Assembly: GCA_052144935.1 (NCBI GenBank)
Contig: JBKQPR010000213.1
Coordinates: 1-23,951, forward strand
Length of the DNA: 23,951 bases
Reading direction: 5' to 3'
Source: JOPF133 sp052144935
Lineage (GTDB): Bacteria > Acidobacteriota > Terriglobia > Bryobacterales > Bryobacteraceae
A model generated the notes under the pieces. The model worked only from the letters and a program-made list of their open reading frames with translations. It was not told the origin of the DNA and did no database searches. Both the position numbers and the translations under genes were made by a program. Of the stretch, positions 1-8,157 are shown one piece after another. Each line of letters starts with the position of its first letter. The first letter of the stretch is position 1.

Positions 1-836
1 GCGGCCTGGAGCCCGGAGCGGACGTCCTGTTTGGCGGCATCAAGGCGGGCCAGGTGACCGCGGTACGGCCCGACTCGCAGGACCCCACGCGGATTGAGAT
101 CCTGTTGGATGTCCGGGAGGGCACCCCGCTTAACGCCAAGTCCGTGGCGAAGCTTGGATCGGTGACCGTGATTACCAGCCCGGTCATCTCCATCAGCATG
201 GGATCCAATGACGCGCCCCGGTTGCCGGCCAATAGCGCGATCCCGTCGCTGGAAACCATCAGCCTCGACGACACTGAGCGCAAAATCGTGGCCCTCGCCG
301 ATTCCGCGCAGGGACTGCTGGAGGCGGTGCATACGGACGTGAACGAAGTCACGGGCGACGCCCGACAACTCATGTCGAATCTGAACGGAGTCACGGGCAA
401 ACCGAACCAGCAGCACATATCGGAGATTCTGACGAACACGGATGCCATGGTGACGCGGATATCGCCGAAGATCGACCAGGTCGCCGACCAGGTTCTGAAG
501 CTCACCAACGACGCCAATAGCGTCATGGCGAAAGTGGGGCCGGTCCTGGACAATGCGAACGCAACCGTGTCCAACGCGAACGACACCATCGCTGCGGTCC
601 GCGATCCCTTGCAGACGGACCTTGCCGAAATGCGTAAAGCGCTCGAACAGGCGCGCACCCTGATCGTGAATCTCCAGGCCGCGGTGCGCGCAAAAGATCA
701 AAATATCGCCGACACGATCGACAACCTTCGTATGGCGACTGAAAACCTGAACGATCTGACAGAGTCCTTGAAGGAGCGTCCTTGGAGCCTGGTACGGATC
801 AAGCAGCCCGAGGACCGGAAGGTTCCGAAGAAATGA
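1..836 (+). CDS. MCE/MlaD-family substrate-binding protein, 5' partial
   Basis: The open frame is already running at base 3 and enters the window inside the MCE domain. The first visible residues read GLEPGADVLFGGIKAGQV, the conserved first half of the MCE beta-barrel, so the signal anchor and true start lie upstream and the GTG at 54 is internal. MCE proteins form hexameric rings that carry lipids between inner and outer membranes for Mla/Mce-type ABC transporters. After the MCE domain (to about residue 100 of the visible part) comes a long helical region rich in Asn, Asp and Val with repeated T/S-N-A-N patterns, the periplasmic needle-like coiled coil seen in longer family members. A PqiC-type lipoprotein gene follows 7 bases downstream, the usual order, so permease and ATPase genes probably lie just outside the window. 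Confidence 0.9.
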   Translation, partial: GLEPGADVLFGGIKAGQVTAVRPDSQDPTRIEILLDVREGTPLNAKSVAKLGSVTVITSPVISISMGSNDAPRLPANSAIPSLETISLDDTERKIVALADSAQGLLEAVHTDVNEVTGDARQLMSNLNGVTGKPNQQHISEILTNTDAMVTRISPKIDQVADQVLKLTNDANSVMAKVGPVLDNANATVSNANDTIAAVRDPLQTDLAEMRKALEQARTLIVNLQAAVRAKDQNIADTIDNLRMATENLNDLTESLKERPWSLVRIKQPEDRKVPKK

Positions 837-843
837 GGACTCC

Positions 844-1455
844 ATGACCACCAAGACTCTGATATGCATGAGCGCCTGCATAGTGGCGCTGCTCATGGCT
901 GGTTGCGGAGGCAAGATCCTGTATCCGCATTACTACGCGCTCGATATTCCTGCCGCGCCAAAGCCGGCCGCGAGCGATGCGCGCCTGCCGGCCACGCTCG
1001 CCGTGCGCCGATTCGAAGCGTTGCCGTACCTTCGGCAGGGGCGGATTGTATACCGTCAAGGTCCGGCGGAAATTGGCTTTTACGATTATCACCGGTGGGC
1101 TGCCGATCCCGCCGCGGCGGTGACGGCGGCAATGATCGATTCACTCCGCTCCTCGCGACTATTCTCATTCGTGAGGCCGTACGACGGTCAAAGCCAGCCA
1201 GACTATCTCATGACCGGCCGGCTCGAACGGCTGGAAGAGATCGATTCCGCTGGCAGTGTCCGGGTGGAAGCGAAGTTATCGGCCGAGCTGGTTGATCTGC
1301 GGGCCGCCGCCACCGTTTGGACTGGCGATGCAGATGAGACTTTGGGAGTAGAAACGCGCGACGTAAACTCGGTGGTGGTGGAAATGAGTCATGCCATCCA
1401 AAAAAGCATCGATCGGCTGGTGGCCAGCTTGGACCGGCAACTCCCTGCGAAGTGA
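844..1455 (+). CDS. ABC-type transport auxiliary lipoprotein (PqiC-like)
   Basis: This 203-residue protein has a short basic N-terminus, a hydrophobic core and a lipobox LMAGC with the lipidated Cys at residue 21, so it should be an outer-membrane-facing lipoprotein. The mature part begins with a short HYYALDIPA stretch and continues with a TLAVRRFEALPYLRQGRIVYR segment (residues about 51-71), typical of the ABC_trans_aux/PqiC family that partners MCE proteins. It starts 7 bases after the MCE gene, with a weak purine-rich GAGGA upstream of the ATG. Its likely role is the outer-membrane end of the lipid transport system encoded upstream. The family call comes from pattern recognition and gene order; the substrate cannot be told. 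Confidence 0.85.
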   Translation: MTTKTLICMSACIVALLMAGCGGKILYPHYYALDIPAAPKPAASDARLPATLAVRRFEALPYLRQGRIVYRQGPAEIGFYDYHRWAADPAAAVTAAMIDSLRSSRLFSFVRPYDGQSQPDYLMTGRLERLEEIDSAGSVRVEAKLSAELVDLRAAATVWTGDADETLGVETRDVNSVVVEMSHAIQKSIDRLVASLDRQLPAK

Positions 1456-1467
1456 AAAGGGGATGGA

Positions 1468-1617
1468 ATGAGCGTTCAAATCTCAATCCAGACCACTGCC
1501 CAAGCGGTGAGCTCTCCGGCGATTGCCAGCGGATTGACCTCACAGGAAGCCGAGGCACGGCTCGGCCAGTTTGGTCCCAATGACCCCGTCCCTTCCAAGC
1601 ATCGGGCATCCCGATGA
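1468..1617 (+). pseudogene. N-terminal fragment of a cation-transporting P-type ATPase
   Basis: An ATG at 1468 preceded by AAAAGGGGATGGA opens a 49-codon frame. Its residues 21-45 (GLTSQEAEARLGQFGPND and following) match the N-terminal cytoplasmic domain of P-type cation ATPases, in particular the Mg2+-importing type where this motif comes just before the first membrane helix. The frame stops at 1615-1617, about where the first transmembrane segment should begin, and no ATPase sequence follows in any frame. The real enzyme is around 850-900 residues, so this is a 5' stump left by a deletion or replacement. The fragment may still be transcribed with the lipoprotein gene, whose stop is 12 bases upstream. 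Confidence 0.7.
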
Positions 1618-1868
1618 GAATAGCAGAGGAACGGCGGTTGCGGGGTGGACCCGGTGCCGGGGCGGTTGCGAGCGGCCCGCGGGGCTGCCGCTGGCCGCCG
1701 CGGCTCTTGGGTACCGAAGGGCTGTCGCGAGGCGGACCGGGGTGCTGCCGGCGCCGGGGCTGTTGCGGACGGCCCCCGGGGCGGGGGTGCTGCCAGTTGC
1801 CCTGGCTGCCCGAGGCTGCCACGGCCTGCCAGGCCCTGCCGGCCTGCCCCCTGCGCGGTTCCGGGCTA
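1618..1868. other. GC-rich low-complexity spacer at a rearrangement scar
   Basis: About 250 bases of very GC-rich sequence lie between the truncated ATPase and the stop of the OmpA-type gene. The minus-strand translation is an irregular Pro/Arg/Gln/Gly-rich string without domain character, and the plus-strand frames are equally compositional. I see no gene, terminator or exact repeat. It may be degenerate remains of a proline/glutamine-rich tail of a lost protein, but nothing proves this. Confidence 0.5.
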
Positions 1869-3473
1869 CTACCGCGGTTCCGGTAGGTCAACCCCGATCG
1901 GCTCTCCGGAAACCACCAGTTCCACGCGCCGGTTTTGCTGCCTGCCGGCGGCGGTATCGTTCGAGGCGACCGGATTCTCTTTACCGAATCCCATGGCCGT
2001 CACCCCGGCCCCCGGAACGCCTTGCTGCACCAGGTAGTCGCGAACCGAATCGGCGCGCTGCTCCGATAGCCTCTGGTTGTACTCGTCGGTACCGACGCTG
2101 TCGGTGTGGCCCTCCACCTGGATCTTCAATCCCGGATAGGCCAGCAGAATGCCCGACACCTTGGCCAGCTTCTCCCGCGCGCCCGGTTTGAGCGTGTATT
2201 TGTCGAAGTCGAACAGCACATCGTTGATGTTGACGATCAGGCCGCGGGCGGTCTCCCTGGTTTCGAGAATCAGATTCAACTGCTGGCGCAACCTCTCGCG
2301 AAGGGCGGCTTTGTCAGCTTCGGCCTGTGTCGCTTGCTGGTTGGCCTGCTGGGCGGCCATCCGCGCGCGATCGGCATCGGCCTGAGCGGCCTGTTGCTGA
2401 GCCAGGGCGGCGGCGCGGGCGGCATCGGCGGCGGCGCGTTCCTGGACGGCCTGTTGGGCGGCCTGCTGCGCTTCCGCCTTAGCTTGCAAAGCTGCCTGGC
2501 GGTCGGCGTCGGCCTGGGCGCGCCGCTCCGCCTCCATGCGGGCTTGATCGGCGGCCTGCTGGGCCTGGGCCTGGGCCTGGGCTTCCCGCGCGGCCGCGTC
2601 GGCGCGTTCCTTGGCTAGCTCTTCGTCGCGCATCTTCTTGAAGGTGATGATGCGGGCGTCTTCGGCCATCTGGGCGGCCTCACGGGCGTTGGTTTCGGAC
2701 TCTTTACGGTTCCCTCCGCGGTTCAGGAAGCCTTCGGCATTCTGCAAATCGATCACAGCCTTCTGAAAGGTATCGGGGGCGTACCGGCCGGCCCCGGCCA
2801 GGCGTGCAATTTCGACCGCGTTTTCGGCTTCCGCAAGCTGCAGCGGCCCCTTGGGATTGATGCGCACCGGCTGATACTGCGCGCGATTCAGGACGTATTG
2901 GCCGCGCTGCAGCAACTCGTACTTGGCGTCCACCTGCTCGATGGTGCCGGCGGTGTCGCTGCGCAGGAAGTTCTCGGCGACTACTACATCGCTCGGTTGA
3001 GTCACGGCGAAATACGGCTCCGCCGTGACGATCAGGCCGAAAGCCTGCAAATCCGTGGTGGAAAGCAGCTTGGCATGATCTCCATCAAGGGCCACTTCGC
3101 CCAGATTCATGGCGCGGCCCTCCGGTGTGATGGCCCATAGCACATAGGTCATATATTCCGGTCCAAACTGGCTGGCGGGAGACATGTGCTGCAAGCTGGT
3201 CTCGATCTTGGTGGATCCCATCTGGCTATCGACTTTGGCCTCGCCACGGGCCGGCGGCATGAGTTCGGTGCCCCGGAAATCGATATGCGTCGATCCAGTA
3301 CGATGGTGGTAGTTGATGGCCTTGGTGGTGCGTGAGACCACCGTGACCCGGAAGATGGGCATCGGCTGGCCGGTCTCCGCTGGACTAAGGGCATGCTGCT
3401 GCTGTTGGGTCGGGTTGGGGATTTGGGCCAGGACCGTCCCGACGGTCAAAAGGAACAAAGCAGGCGCTTTCAT
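1869..3473 (-). CDS. OmpA-domain outer-membrane/peptidoglycan-binding protein
   Basis: The protein has 534 residues from the ATG at 3473, which is preceded by GGAGGA about 10-12 bases upstream and opens a signal peptide (MKAPALFLLTVGTVLA). The open frame continues upstream, but those residues lack a signal and have no good ribosome site. Residues about 30-260 form a beta-rich unrecognised domain; residues about 270-400 are a long Ala/Gln/Glu/Arg coiled coil made of many short AQ-type repeats. The C-terminal 120 residues are an OmpA domain with VLFDFDKYTLKPGA, VEGHTDSVG, NQRLSEQRADSVRDYL and GRQQNRRVE, holding the Asp and Arg that bind diaminopimelate in peptidoglycan. It probably links the envelope to the cell wall. 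It ends with two consecutive TAG codons and is transcribed away from tgt. Confidence 0.88.
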   Translation of the reverse strand: MKAPALFLLTVGTVLAQIPNPTQQQQHALSPAETGQPMPIFRVTVVSRTTKAINYHHRTGSTHIDFRGTELMPPARGEAKVDSQMGSTKIETSLQHMSPASQFGPEYMTYVLWAITPEGRAMNLGEVALDGDHAKLLSTTDLQAFGLIVTAEPYFAVTQPSDVVVAENFLRSDTAGTIEQVDAKYELLQRGQYVLNRAQYQPVRINPKGPLQLAEAENAVEIARLAGAGRYAPDTFQKAVIDLQNAEGFLNRGGNRKESETNAREAAQMAEDARIITFKKMRDEELAKERADAAAREAQAQAQAQQAADQARMEAERRAQADADRQAALQAKAEAQQAAQQAVQERAAADAARAAALAQQQAAQADADRARMAAQQANQQATQAEADKAALRERLRQQLNLILETRETARGLIVNINDVLFDFDKYTLKPGAREKLAKVSGILLAYPGLKIQVEGHTDSVGTDEYNQRLSEQRADSVRDYLVQQGVPGAGVTAMGFGKENPVASNDTAAGRQQNRRVELVVSGEPIGVDLPEPR

Positions 3474-3516
3474 TGTTCGTGTCTTTCTCCTCCGGAAGTC
3501 CGTGGAAGCACGCGGC

Positions 3517-3536
3517 GGACCTCTGTACGGAGGGCC
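3517..3536 (+). promoter_or_regulatory. Possible hairpin covering the tgt ribosome-binding site
   Basis: Bases 3517-3536 can fold with GG/CC and CCTC/GAGG pairs around a six-base loop. The GGAGG that serves as Shine-Dalgarno of tgt (3529-3533, 11 bases before the ATG at 3545) lies in the loop edge and 3' arm. If formed in the mRNA this would dampen tgt translation. The stem is short and has one mismatch, so it may be chance. Confidence 0.25.
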
Positions 3537-3544
3537 ACGGTACA

Positions 3545-4702
3545 ATGAAAAAATTGAGCCAGACTTCGTTTGAGGTGGTGGCCGAATGCCGCCATACGCG
3601 CGCCCGCGCCGGTCTGCTGCATACTCCCCACGGGACGATTGCCACACCGGTCTTCATGCCCGTCGGGACGCAGGCCACCGTCAAGGGCCTCACGCAGCGC
3701 GACTTGGCCGAGGATCTAGGCGTAACCATCCTGCTGGCCAATACTTACCACTTGTTCCTGCGGCCGGGGCACGAGTTGATCCGCAAGCTGGGCGGGCTGC
3801 ACCGGTTCATGTCCTGGCCCCACGCCATCCTCACCGACTCGGGCGGATTTCAGGTGTTCAGCTTGAGCGGCCTGCGCAAAATTACCGAGCAGGGAGTGGT
3901 ATTCCAGTCGCATCTGAACGGCGATCTCCACACCTTCACCCCCGAATCCACGGTGGATGTGCAACTGGCCTATGGGAGCGACATTCTGATGGTCCTCGAC
4001 GAATGTCCGGAATTCCCGGTGAGCCATGAATACGCCCGGGAAAGCATGCATCGGACCTTACGGTGGGCGCGGCGCGCGACCGAGTACTACAACTCTAAGA
4101 TTTCGGAGAGCACTGCGCCTGCCACGTTTCACGCGCTCTTTCCGATCGTGCAGGGGTCCATGTTCGCCGATCTGCGGAGGGAATGCGCCACGGGTCTGGT
4201 GGACCTGGATGCGGAAGGCTACGCCATTGGGGGACTTTCGGTGGGCGAGCCGAGGCCCCTCAGCATGCAGATGGTGGAGGCCACCGAGGATCTGCTGCCC
4301 AGGCATAAACCTCGATATGCCATGGGAGTAGGGATGCCCGCCGAGTTGCCGGAATACGTAGCCCGGGGCGTGGATATGATGGACTGCGTGCTGCCCTCGC
4401 GCAACGCCCGCAACGGATATTTGTTCACCTCCGAAGGACGCCTGATCATCAAGCATGCCCGCTACAAGGACGATGAGCGCCCCCTGGACGAAAAGTGTGA
4501 CTGCTATACTTGTAGGAATTATTCCCGGGCATACCTGCGGCATCTCTTCCTGGCGGGGGAAATACTGTATGCGGGACTGGCCACCCGGCACAACCTCCGG
4601 CGGTACCTTGACATCATGCGTGAGATCAGGCACGCTATAATATCGGATAAATTTCCAGAATACTTGAGGTCTGTGCGCTCAGCGTGCGCGGACGCCGGGT
4701 AA
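3545..4702 (+). CDS. tgt: Queuine tRNA-ribosyltransferase
   Basis: Tgt exchanges guanine for the queuosine precursor preQ1 at the wobble position of GUN-anticodon tRNAs. The 385-residue protein keeps all key residues: LTDSGGFQVFSL with Asp98 as general base, the GYAIGGLSVGEP loop, the nucleophile Asp280 in MDCVLPSRNARNG, and a zinc site of Cys318, Cys320, Cys323 and His349 with the same spacing as in the characterised bacterial enzymes. The ATG at 3545 is chosen because MKKLSQTSFEVV is the natural family N-terminus and GGAGG lies 11 bases upstream; the open frame extends further upstream to 3473 without family similarity. It heads a tgt-yajC-secD-secF series, a common arrangement. Confidence 0.97.
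   Translation: MKKLSQTSFEVVAECRHTRARAGLLHTPHGTIATPVFMPVGTQATVKGLTQRDLAEDLGVTILLANTYHLFLRPGHELIRKLGGLHRFMSWPHAILTDSGGFQVFSLSGLRKITEQGVVFQSHLNGDLHTFTPESTVDVQLAYGSDILMVLDECPEFPVSHEYARESMHRTLRWARRATEYYNSKISESTAPATFHALFPIVQGSMFADLRRECATGLVDLDAEGYAIGGLSVGEPRPLSMQMVEATEDLLPRHKPRYAMGVGMPAELPEYVARGVDMMDCVLPSRNARNGYLFTSEGRLIIKHARYKDDERPLDEKCDCYTCRNYSRAYLRHLFLAGEILYAGLATRHNLRRYLDIMREIRHAIISDKFPEYLRSVRSACADAG
4608..4641 (+). promoter_or_regulatory. Possible internal promoter ahead of yajC
   Basis: Within the last part of tgt there is a TTGACA (4608-4613) and a TATAAT (4636-4641), both perfect sigma-70 hexamers in a GC-rich region, 78 bases before the yajC start. The 22-base spacer is longer than the preferred 16-18, so the pair may not work as one promoter and the -10 may act alone or be fortuitous. 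Confidence 0.25.
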
Positions 4703-4718
4703 CTCTTTTGGCCACAAA

Positions 4719-5030
4719 GTGATCCTTAACTTGTATTTGCAATCGGCCACGCCCACTTCCCTGCTGGGACTGCTGCCCATCCTGCTGATTTTCGGCATTT
4801 TTTATTTCCTGTTGTTCCTTCCCATGCAGCGGCAGCGCAAGAACACCCAAAAAATGCTGGCGGGGCTCCAGAACGGCAACGTGGTGATCACTAGCGGTGG
4901 GATCGTCGGAACCATCGTGGCCATTGAGGGGGACGATACCCTGGTGTTGCGTGTAAAACCGGATAACGTAAAGCTGCAGGTTGCGCGAAGCTCGGTATCG
5001 AGCTTGGTTTCGGGTGAAGGCAAGAAGTAG
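4719..5030 (+). CDS. yajC: Sec translocon accessory subunit YajC
   Basis: This 103-residue protein has one N-terminal membrane helix (about residues 14-35, LLGLLPILLIFGIFYFLLFL), a basic QRQRKNTQKML stretch and a small cytoplasmic domain with the family signature ITSGGIVGTIVAIEGD. YajC binds SecDF and the SecYEG channel. It starts with GTG 16 bases after the tgt stop; no strong Shine-Dalgarno is visible. A TTG four codons downstream is an alternative start, but would shorten the lead to the membrane helix. secD follows after 29 bases. Confidence 0.95.
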   Translation: MILNLYLQSATPTSLLGLLPILLIFGIFYFLLFLPMQRQRKNTQKMLAGLQNGNVVITSGGIVGTIVAIEGDDTLVLRVKPDNVKLQVARSSVSSLVSGEGKK

Positions 5031-5059
5031 TAATCTTATTTAAGCAGGCTCACAATCCC

Positions 5060-6676
5060 ATGAAGACAAATGTGAAGGCTCGGACCGTGGTCATTGTCGT
5101 GACGATTTTGCTGTGCATATACTTCATCGTCGATTTCCCCCGGTCGAAGGCCGACCTGGTGAGGAATTTCCAGAGTAATATCCGGCTCGGGTTGGATCTC
5201 AAGGGCGGCAGCCACCTGGTGCTGCAGGTTCAGGTGCAGGATGCCGTGAAGGCGGACGCCGACCAGGCCATGGAACGGCTCAAGGAGGATCTCAAAAAGC
5301 AGAACCTCACCTGGGCCAGCATGGACCGCAACGATCCGCAAACCGTGCAGGATTCCGACAAAGTCGAGATTTCCGTCAAGGGCGTGCCCGCCACCGAATC
5401 CAGCGCCTTCCGCACCTTGCTGAGCGAGCGCTATCCCACCTATATTTCGACGGCCGTGAATTCCACCGATTACGTCCTGCGTCTGAAGCCCTCGGACCTG
5501 ATCGAACTGAAGGCCGACACGGTGAAACGGGCCATCGACACGATCGGCAACCGCATCGACGAGCTTGGCCTGGCCGAGAAGGCGGTGCAGCAGTACGGGC
5601 AGGCCGGCGCGGATTACGAAATCCTGGTCCAGTTGCCGGGGGTGGACGATCCGGCGCGGGTCAAGGACCTGATCGGCACGGCGGCCGTGCTCGAAATCGA
5701 CAACGTCATGGATGGCCCGTTCGCTACCAAGGATGCTGCCCTGGCTCAGCATGGCGGCGTTTTGCCGCTGAACTCCAAGTTGGCGCAATCGATTCCGCGC
5801 GGCGGACAGGTCGGGGACTGGTACCTGGTGAGCAAGAGCCCCGTAATCAGCGGGCGGGAAATGCGCAACGCCCATCCGGGACAGAACGAATTCCAGAAGT
5901 GGGAAACCAATTTTACGCTCTCGCCCGATGGCGGCAAGCGGTTCGGCCGCTACACCGAGGCCAATATCGGCAATAAGCTGTCGGTGGTGCTGGACAACAA
6001 GATCGTGAGCGTGGCCACGATCCAGTCGAAGATCGAGGATTCCGGCCGCATCACGGGATTGGGCAGCGAGCAGGAGGCCGAGGATCTCTCGCGGTTCCTG
6101 CGGTCGGGATCTCTGCCCGCGGGCGTGCAGTACATGGAGGAGCGTTCCATCGGTCCTTCCCTGGGCGCGGATTCCATACACGAAGGAATGATGGCGGGCA
6201 TCGCGGGGCTGATCGCCGTGATCGCCGTCATGCTGTTTTACTACAGACGTAGTGGTGTGAATGCCGTGCTGGCTTTGATCTTGAATACGGTGATCCTGCT
6301 GGCGGCCATCTCCTTCTTCCACGCGGTGTTGACGCTGCCGGGAATCGCCGGGGTGATCCTGACAATCGGTATGGCGGTGGATTCCAACGTGCTGATTTTT
6401 GAGCGCATCCGCGAGGAGCTGCGCACGGGAAAGAGTGTGGTGGCGGCGGTCGATACGGGATTCAACAAGGCTTGGTGGACGATTGTGGACACCCACGTCA
6501 CTACGGTGGTATCGTGCGCCTTCCTGTTCCTGTTCGGGGAAGGCCCGGTGAAGGGGTTTGCGGTGACGCTGACCATCGGCTTGATCGCCAACGTGTTCAC
6601 CGCCGTATTCGTTTCGCGGACGATTTTCGATTACGAACTATCCGGACGCCGCAGTATGGTGGCGTTGAGCATTTAA
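5060..6676 (+). CDS. secD: Protein translocase subunit SecD
   Basis: The 538-residue protein is the larger half of the proton-driven SecDF motor that pulls translocating polypeptides into the periplasm. It has an N-terminal membrane helix (about 8-26), the P1 head signature NIRLGLDLKGGSHLVLQV, a long periplasmic region, and five C-terminal helices beginning at EGMMAGIAGLIAVIAVMLFY. The helix with GMAVDSNVLIFERIREEL contains the conserved Asp of the proton path. The ATG at 5060 gives the expected basic start MKTNVKAR. Length is normal for a separate SecD. Its partner secF follows after a gap of 162 bases, larger than usual in this gene pair. Confidence 0.96.
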   Translation: MKTNVKARTVVIVVTILLCIYFIVDFPRSKADLVRNFQSNIRLGLDLKGGSHLVLQVQVQDAVKADADQAMERLKEDLKKQNLTWASMDRNDPQTVQDSDKVEISVKGVPATESSAFRTLLSERYPTYISTAVNSTDYVLRLKPSDLIELKADTVKRAIDTIGNRIDELGLAEKAVQQYGQAGADYEILVQLPGVDDPARVKDLIGTAAVLEIDNVMDGPFATKDAALAQHGGVLPLNSKLAQSIPRGGQVGDWYLVSKSPVISGREMRNAHPGQNEFQKWETNFTLSPDGGKRFGRYTEANIGNKLSVVLDNKIVSVATIQSKIEDSGRITGLGSEQEAEDLSRFLRSGSLPAGVQYMEERSIGPSLGADSIHEGMMAGIAGLIAVIAVMLFYYRRSGVNAVLALILNTVILLAAISFFHAVLTLPGIAGVILTIGMAVDSNVLIFERIREELRTGKSVVAAVDTGFNKAWWTIVDTHVTTVVSCAFLFLFGEGPVKGFAVTLTIGLIANVFTAVFVSRTIFDYELSGRRSMVALSI

Positions 6677-6738
6677 CGATATTTTTTGAGCGTGGAGGGC
6701 CGGGCTGGCGACCGCTCATGGGAACAAAATTACGAGGG

Positions 6739-6766
6739 CTGGTGTCGAATGTACGTAGAACACCAG
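6739..6766 (+). other. Inverted repeat in the secD-secF gap
   Basis: CTGGTGT at 6739-6745 and its complement ACACCAG at 6760-6766 form a 7-bp stem with a 14-base loop inside the 162-base secD-secF spacer. There is no T-tract after it. It could be an RNA processing or attenuation element; it is short enough to be chance. The rest of the spacer holds nothing I recognise. Confidence 0.25.
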
Positions 6767-6838
6767 AAAGCCAAAGTTGGCCGCTTCTCCCTCGGGGCGG
6801 AATCGGGCTTCGCAGTGTGGGCCTGAGGACACGAAACG

Positions 6839-8089
6839 ATGGAATTATTCAAGAATACGAACTATGACTTTCTGGGCAAGAAGTGGCCCTTTATTATTGC
6901 GTCGCTGGTGTTGACGGTGGCCGGTTTCACCAGTATCGCGGTTCGGGGCGGCCTGAACTATGGGATCGATTTCAAAGGCGGCGCTCTGATGACTGTCAAA
7001 TTTGCGGGCCCGCCTCCCCTGGACAAGATCCGTTCGGCGATGTCCCATTCCTCGCGGATCAAGGGCGATGTCAGCGTGCAGAACTTCACCGGCGCGGGGG
7101 CCGAGAACGAAGTCGAGATCGGCACCGAACTCGCCGATGAAAAGCAGTTGAACATCAACCGCCAGGAGATGGAACAGGTTCTCAGCTCCAGTTTCGGACA
7201 GGCCGGCGGAAAGGCCGACCTCAACAACCTGAGCGCCGAGGCGCTGGCCGACCGCCTGCGGGATCCTCTGGCGCGCGCCGGCGTGCCGATGAGCGAGCAG
7301 CAGCTTCAGACGGTGGCCAAGGGCATCGTGGACTACAAGGACCAGAAGCACTCGGGCCTGCTGACCGATTTCAACCAGTTGGCCTCCGCGCCCGGCATGA
7401 ATCCTGGTATTATGAACACTCTTCGGCAAGAGTGCTATCTGTCGCCGTACCACGTGTTGCAGGTGCAAATGGTAGGACCGAAAGTCGGCGCCGAGTTGCG
7501 GACCAAGGCGGTGCTGGCCACCTTGTATGCCTTGGCCGGCATGCTGGTGTATATCGCCTTCCGCTTCGAGTGGATCTACGGCTTGGGCGCGGTGATCGCC
7601 TGCTTCCACGACACGCTCATCACGATCGGCCTGTTTTCGATTTTCAACGAACAGATTTCCATGACCGTGATCGCGGCCCTGTTGACCCTGGTGGGCTACT
7701 CGATGAACGACACGATCGTGATTTTCGACCGGATCCGGGAAAACCTGAAGATCTCGCGGCGCGAGCCGCTCGAGCAGGTGATGAACCGGGCGGTCAACCA
7801 GACCCTCAGCCGGACCGTGATGACGTCGGGACTAACCTTCCTGACGGTGATTGCGCTGTTCCTGTTTGGCGGTCCGGTGCTGCACGCCTTTTCGTTTGCG
7901 TTGGTTTGTGGCATTATCGTGGGGACGTATTCTTCGGTATTCGTGGCCAGTCCGATCGTTTTGTTCTGGCACAATTACACGGATACGCGGAGGAAGAGGA
8001 CTTCTCCGGCAGTGACGGCGCCGCGTGCGGAAGCCGTCAGGAAGACGCCGGCAAAAGGCGGCCAGGTGATGCCGAAGGCGGCCAAATAG
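6839..8089 (+). CDS. secF: Protein translocase subunit SecF with enlarged periplasmic domain
   Basis: SecF pairs with SecD in the proton-driven translocation motor. Visible marks are the first helix (about 17-36), LNYGIDFKGGALMTVKF, the P4-type strand ENEVEIGTE, a C-terminal five-helix block starting at GAELRTKAVLATLYALAGMLVYIAF, and GYSMNDTIVIFDRIRENL with the conserved Asp. At 416 residues it is about 100 longer than typical SecF (around 300-320). The excess lies in the periplasmic region, about residues 98-200, a helical hydrophilic stretch rich in Gln, Asp and Ala, plus a basic tail. The start ATG at 6839 gives the expected MELFKNTNYDFLGKKW. A tonB-family gene follows 68 bases downstream. 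Confidence 0.95.
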   Translation: MELFKNTNYDFLGKKWPFIIASLVLTVAGFTSIAVRGGLNYGIDFKGGALMTVKFAGPPPLDKIRSAMSHSSRIKGDVSVQNFTGAGAENEVEIGTELADEKQLNINRQEMEQVLSSSFGQAGGKADLNNLSAEALADRLRDPLARAGVPMSEQQLQTVAKGIVDYKDQKHSGLLTDFNQLASAPGMNPGIMNTLRQECYLSPYHVLQVQMVGPKVGAELRTKAVLATLYALAGMLVYIAFRFEWIYGLGAVIACFHDTLITIGLFSIFNEQISMTVIAALLTLVGYSMNDTIVIFDRIRENLKISRREPLEQVMNRAVNQTLSRTVMTSGLTFLTVIALFLFGGPVLHAFSFALVCGIIVGTYSSVFVASPIVLFWHNYTDTRRKRTSPAVTAPRAEAVRKTPAKGGQVMPKAAK

Positions 8090-8157
8090 TACTGGATTAA
8101 CGCTGCGGCGTTCCCGGATGGGCGGGCCGGCGTAGCGAGAAGGAAAGGAAACGCCGT

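Noticed and set aside
1208..1891. 227-codon minus-strand Pro/Arg-rich frame
   Set aside because: It overlaps the lipoprotein gene and ATPase stump antisense and its composition follows from GC-rich sequence alone.
5036..6496. 486-codon minus-strand frame
   Set aside because: It is a His/Gln-rich antisense shadow of secD without domain character or ribosome site.
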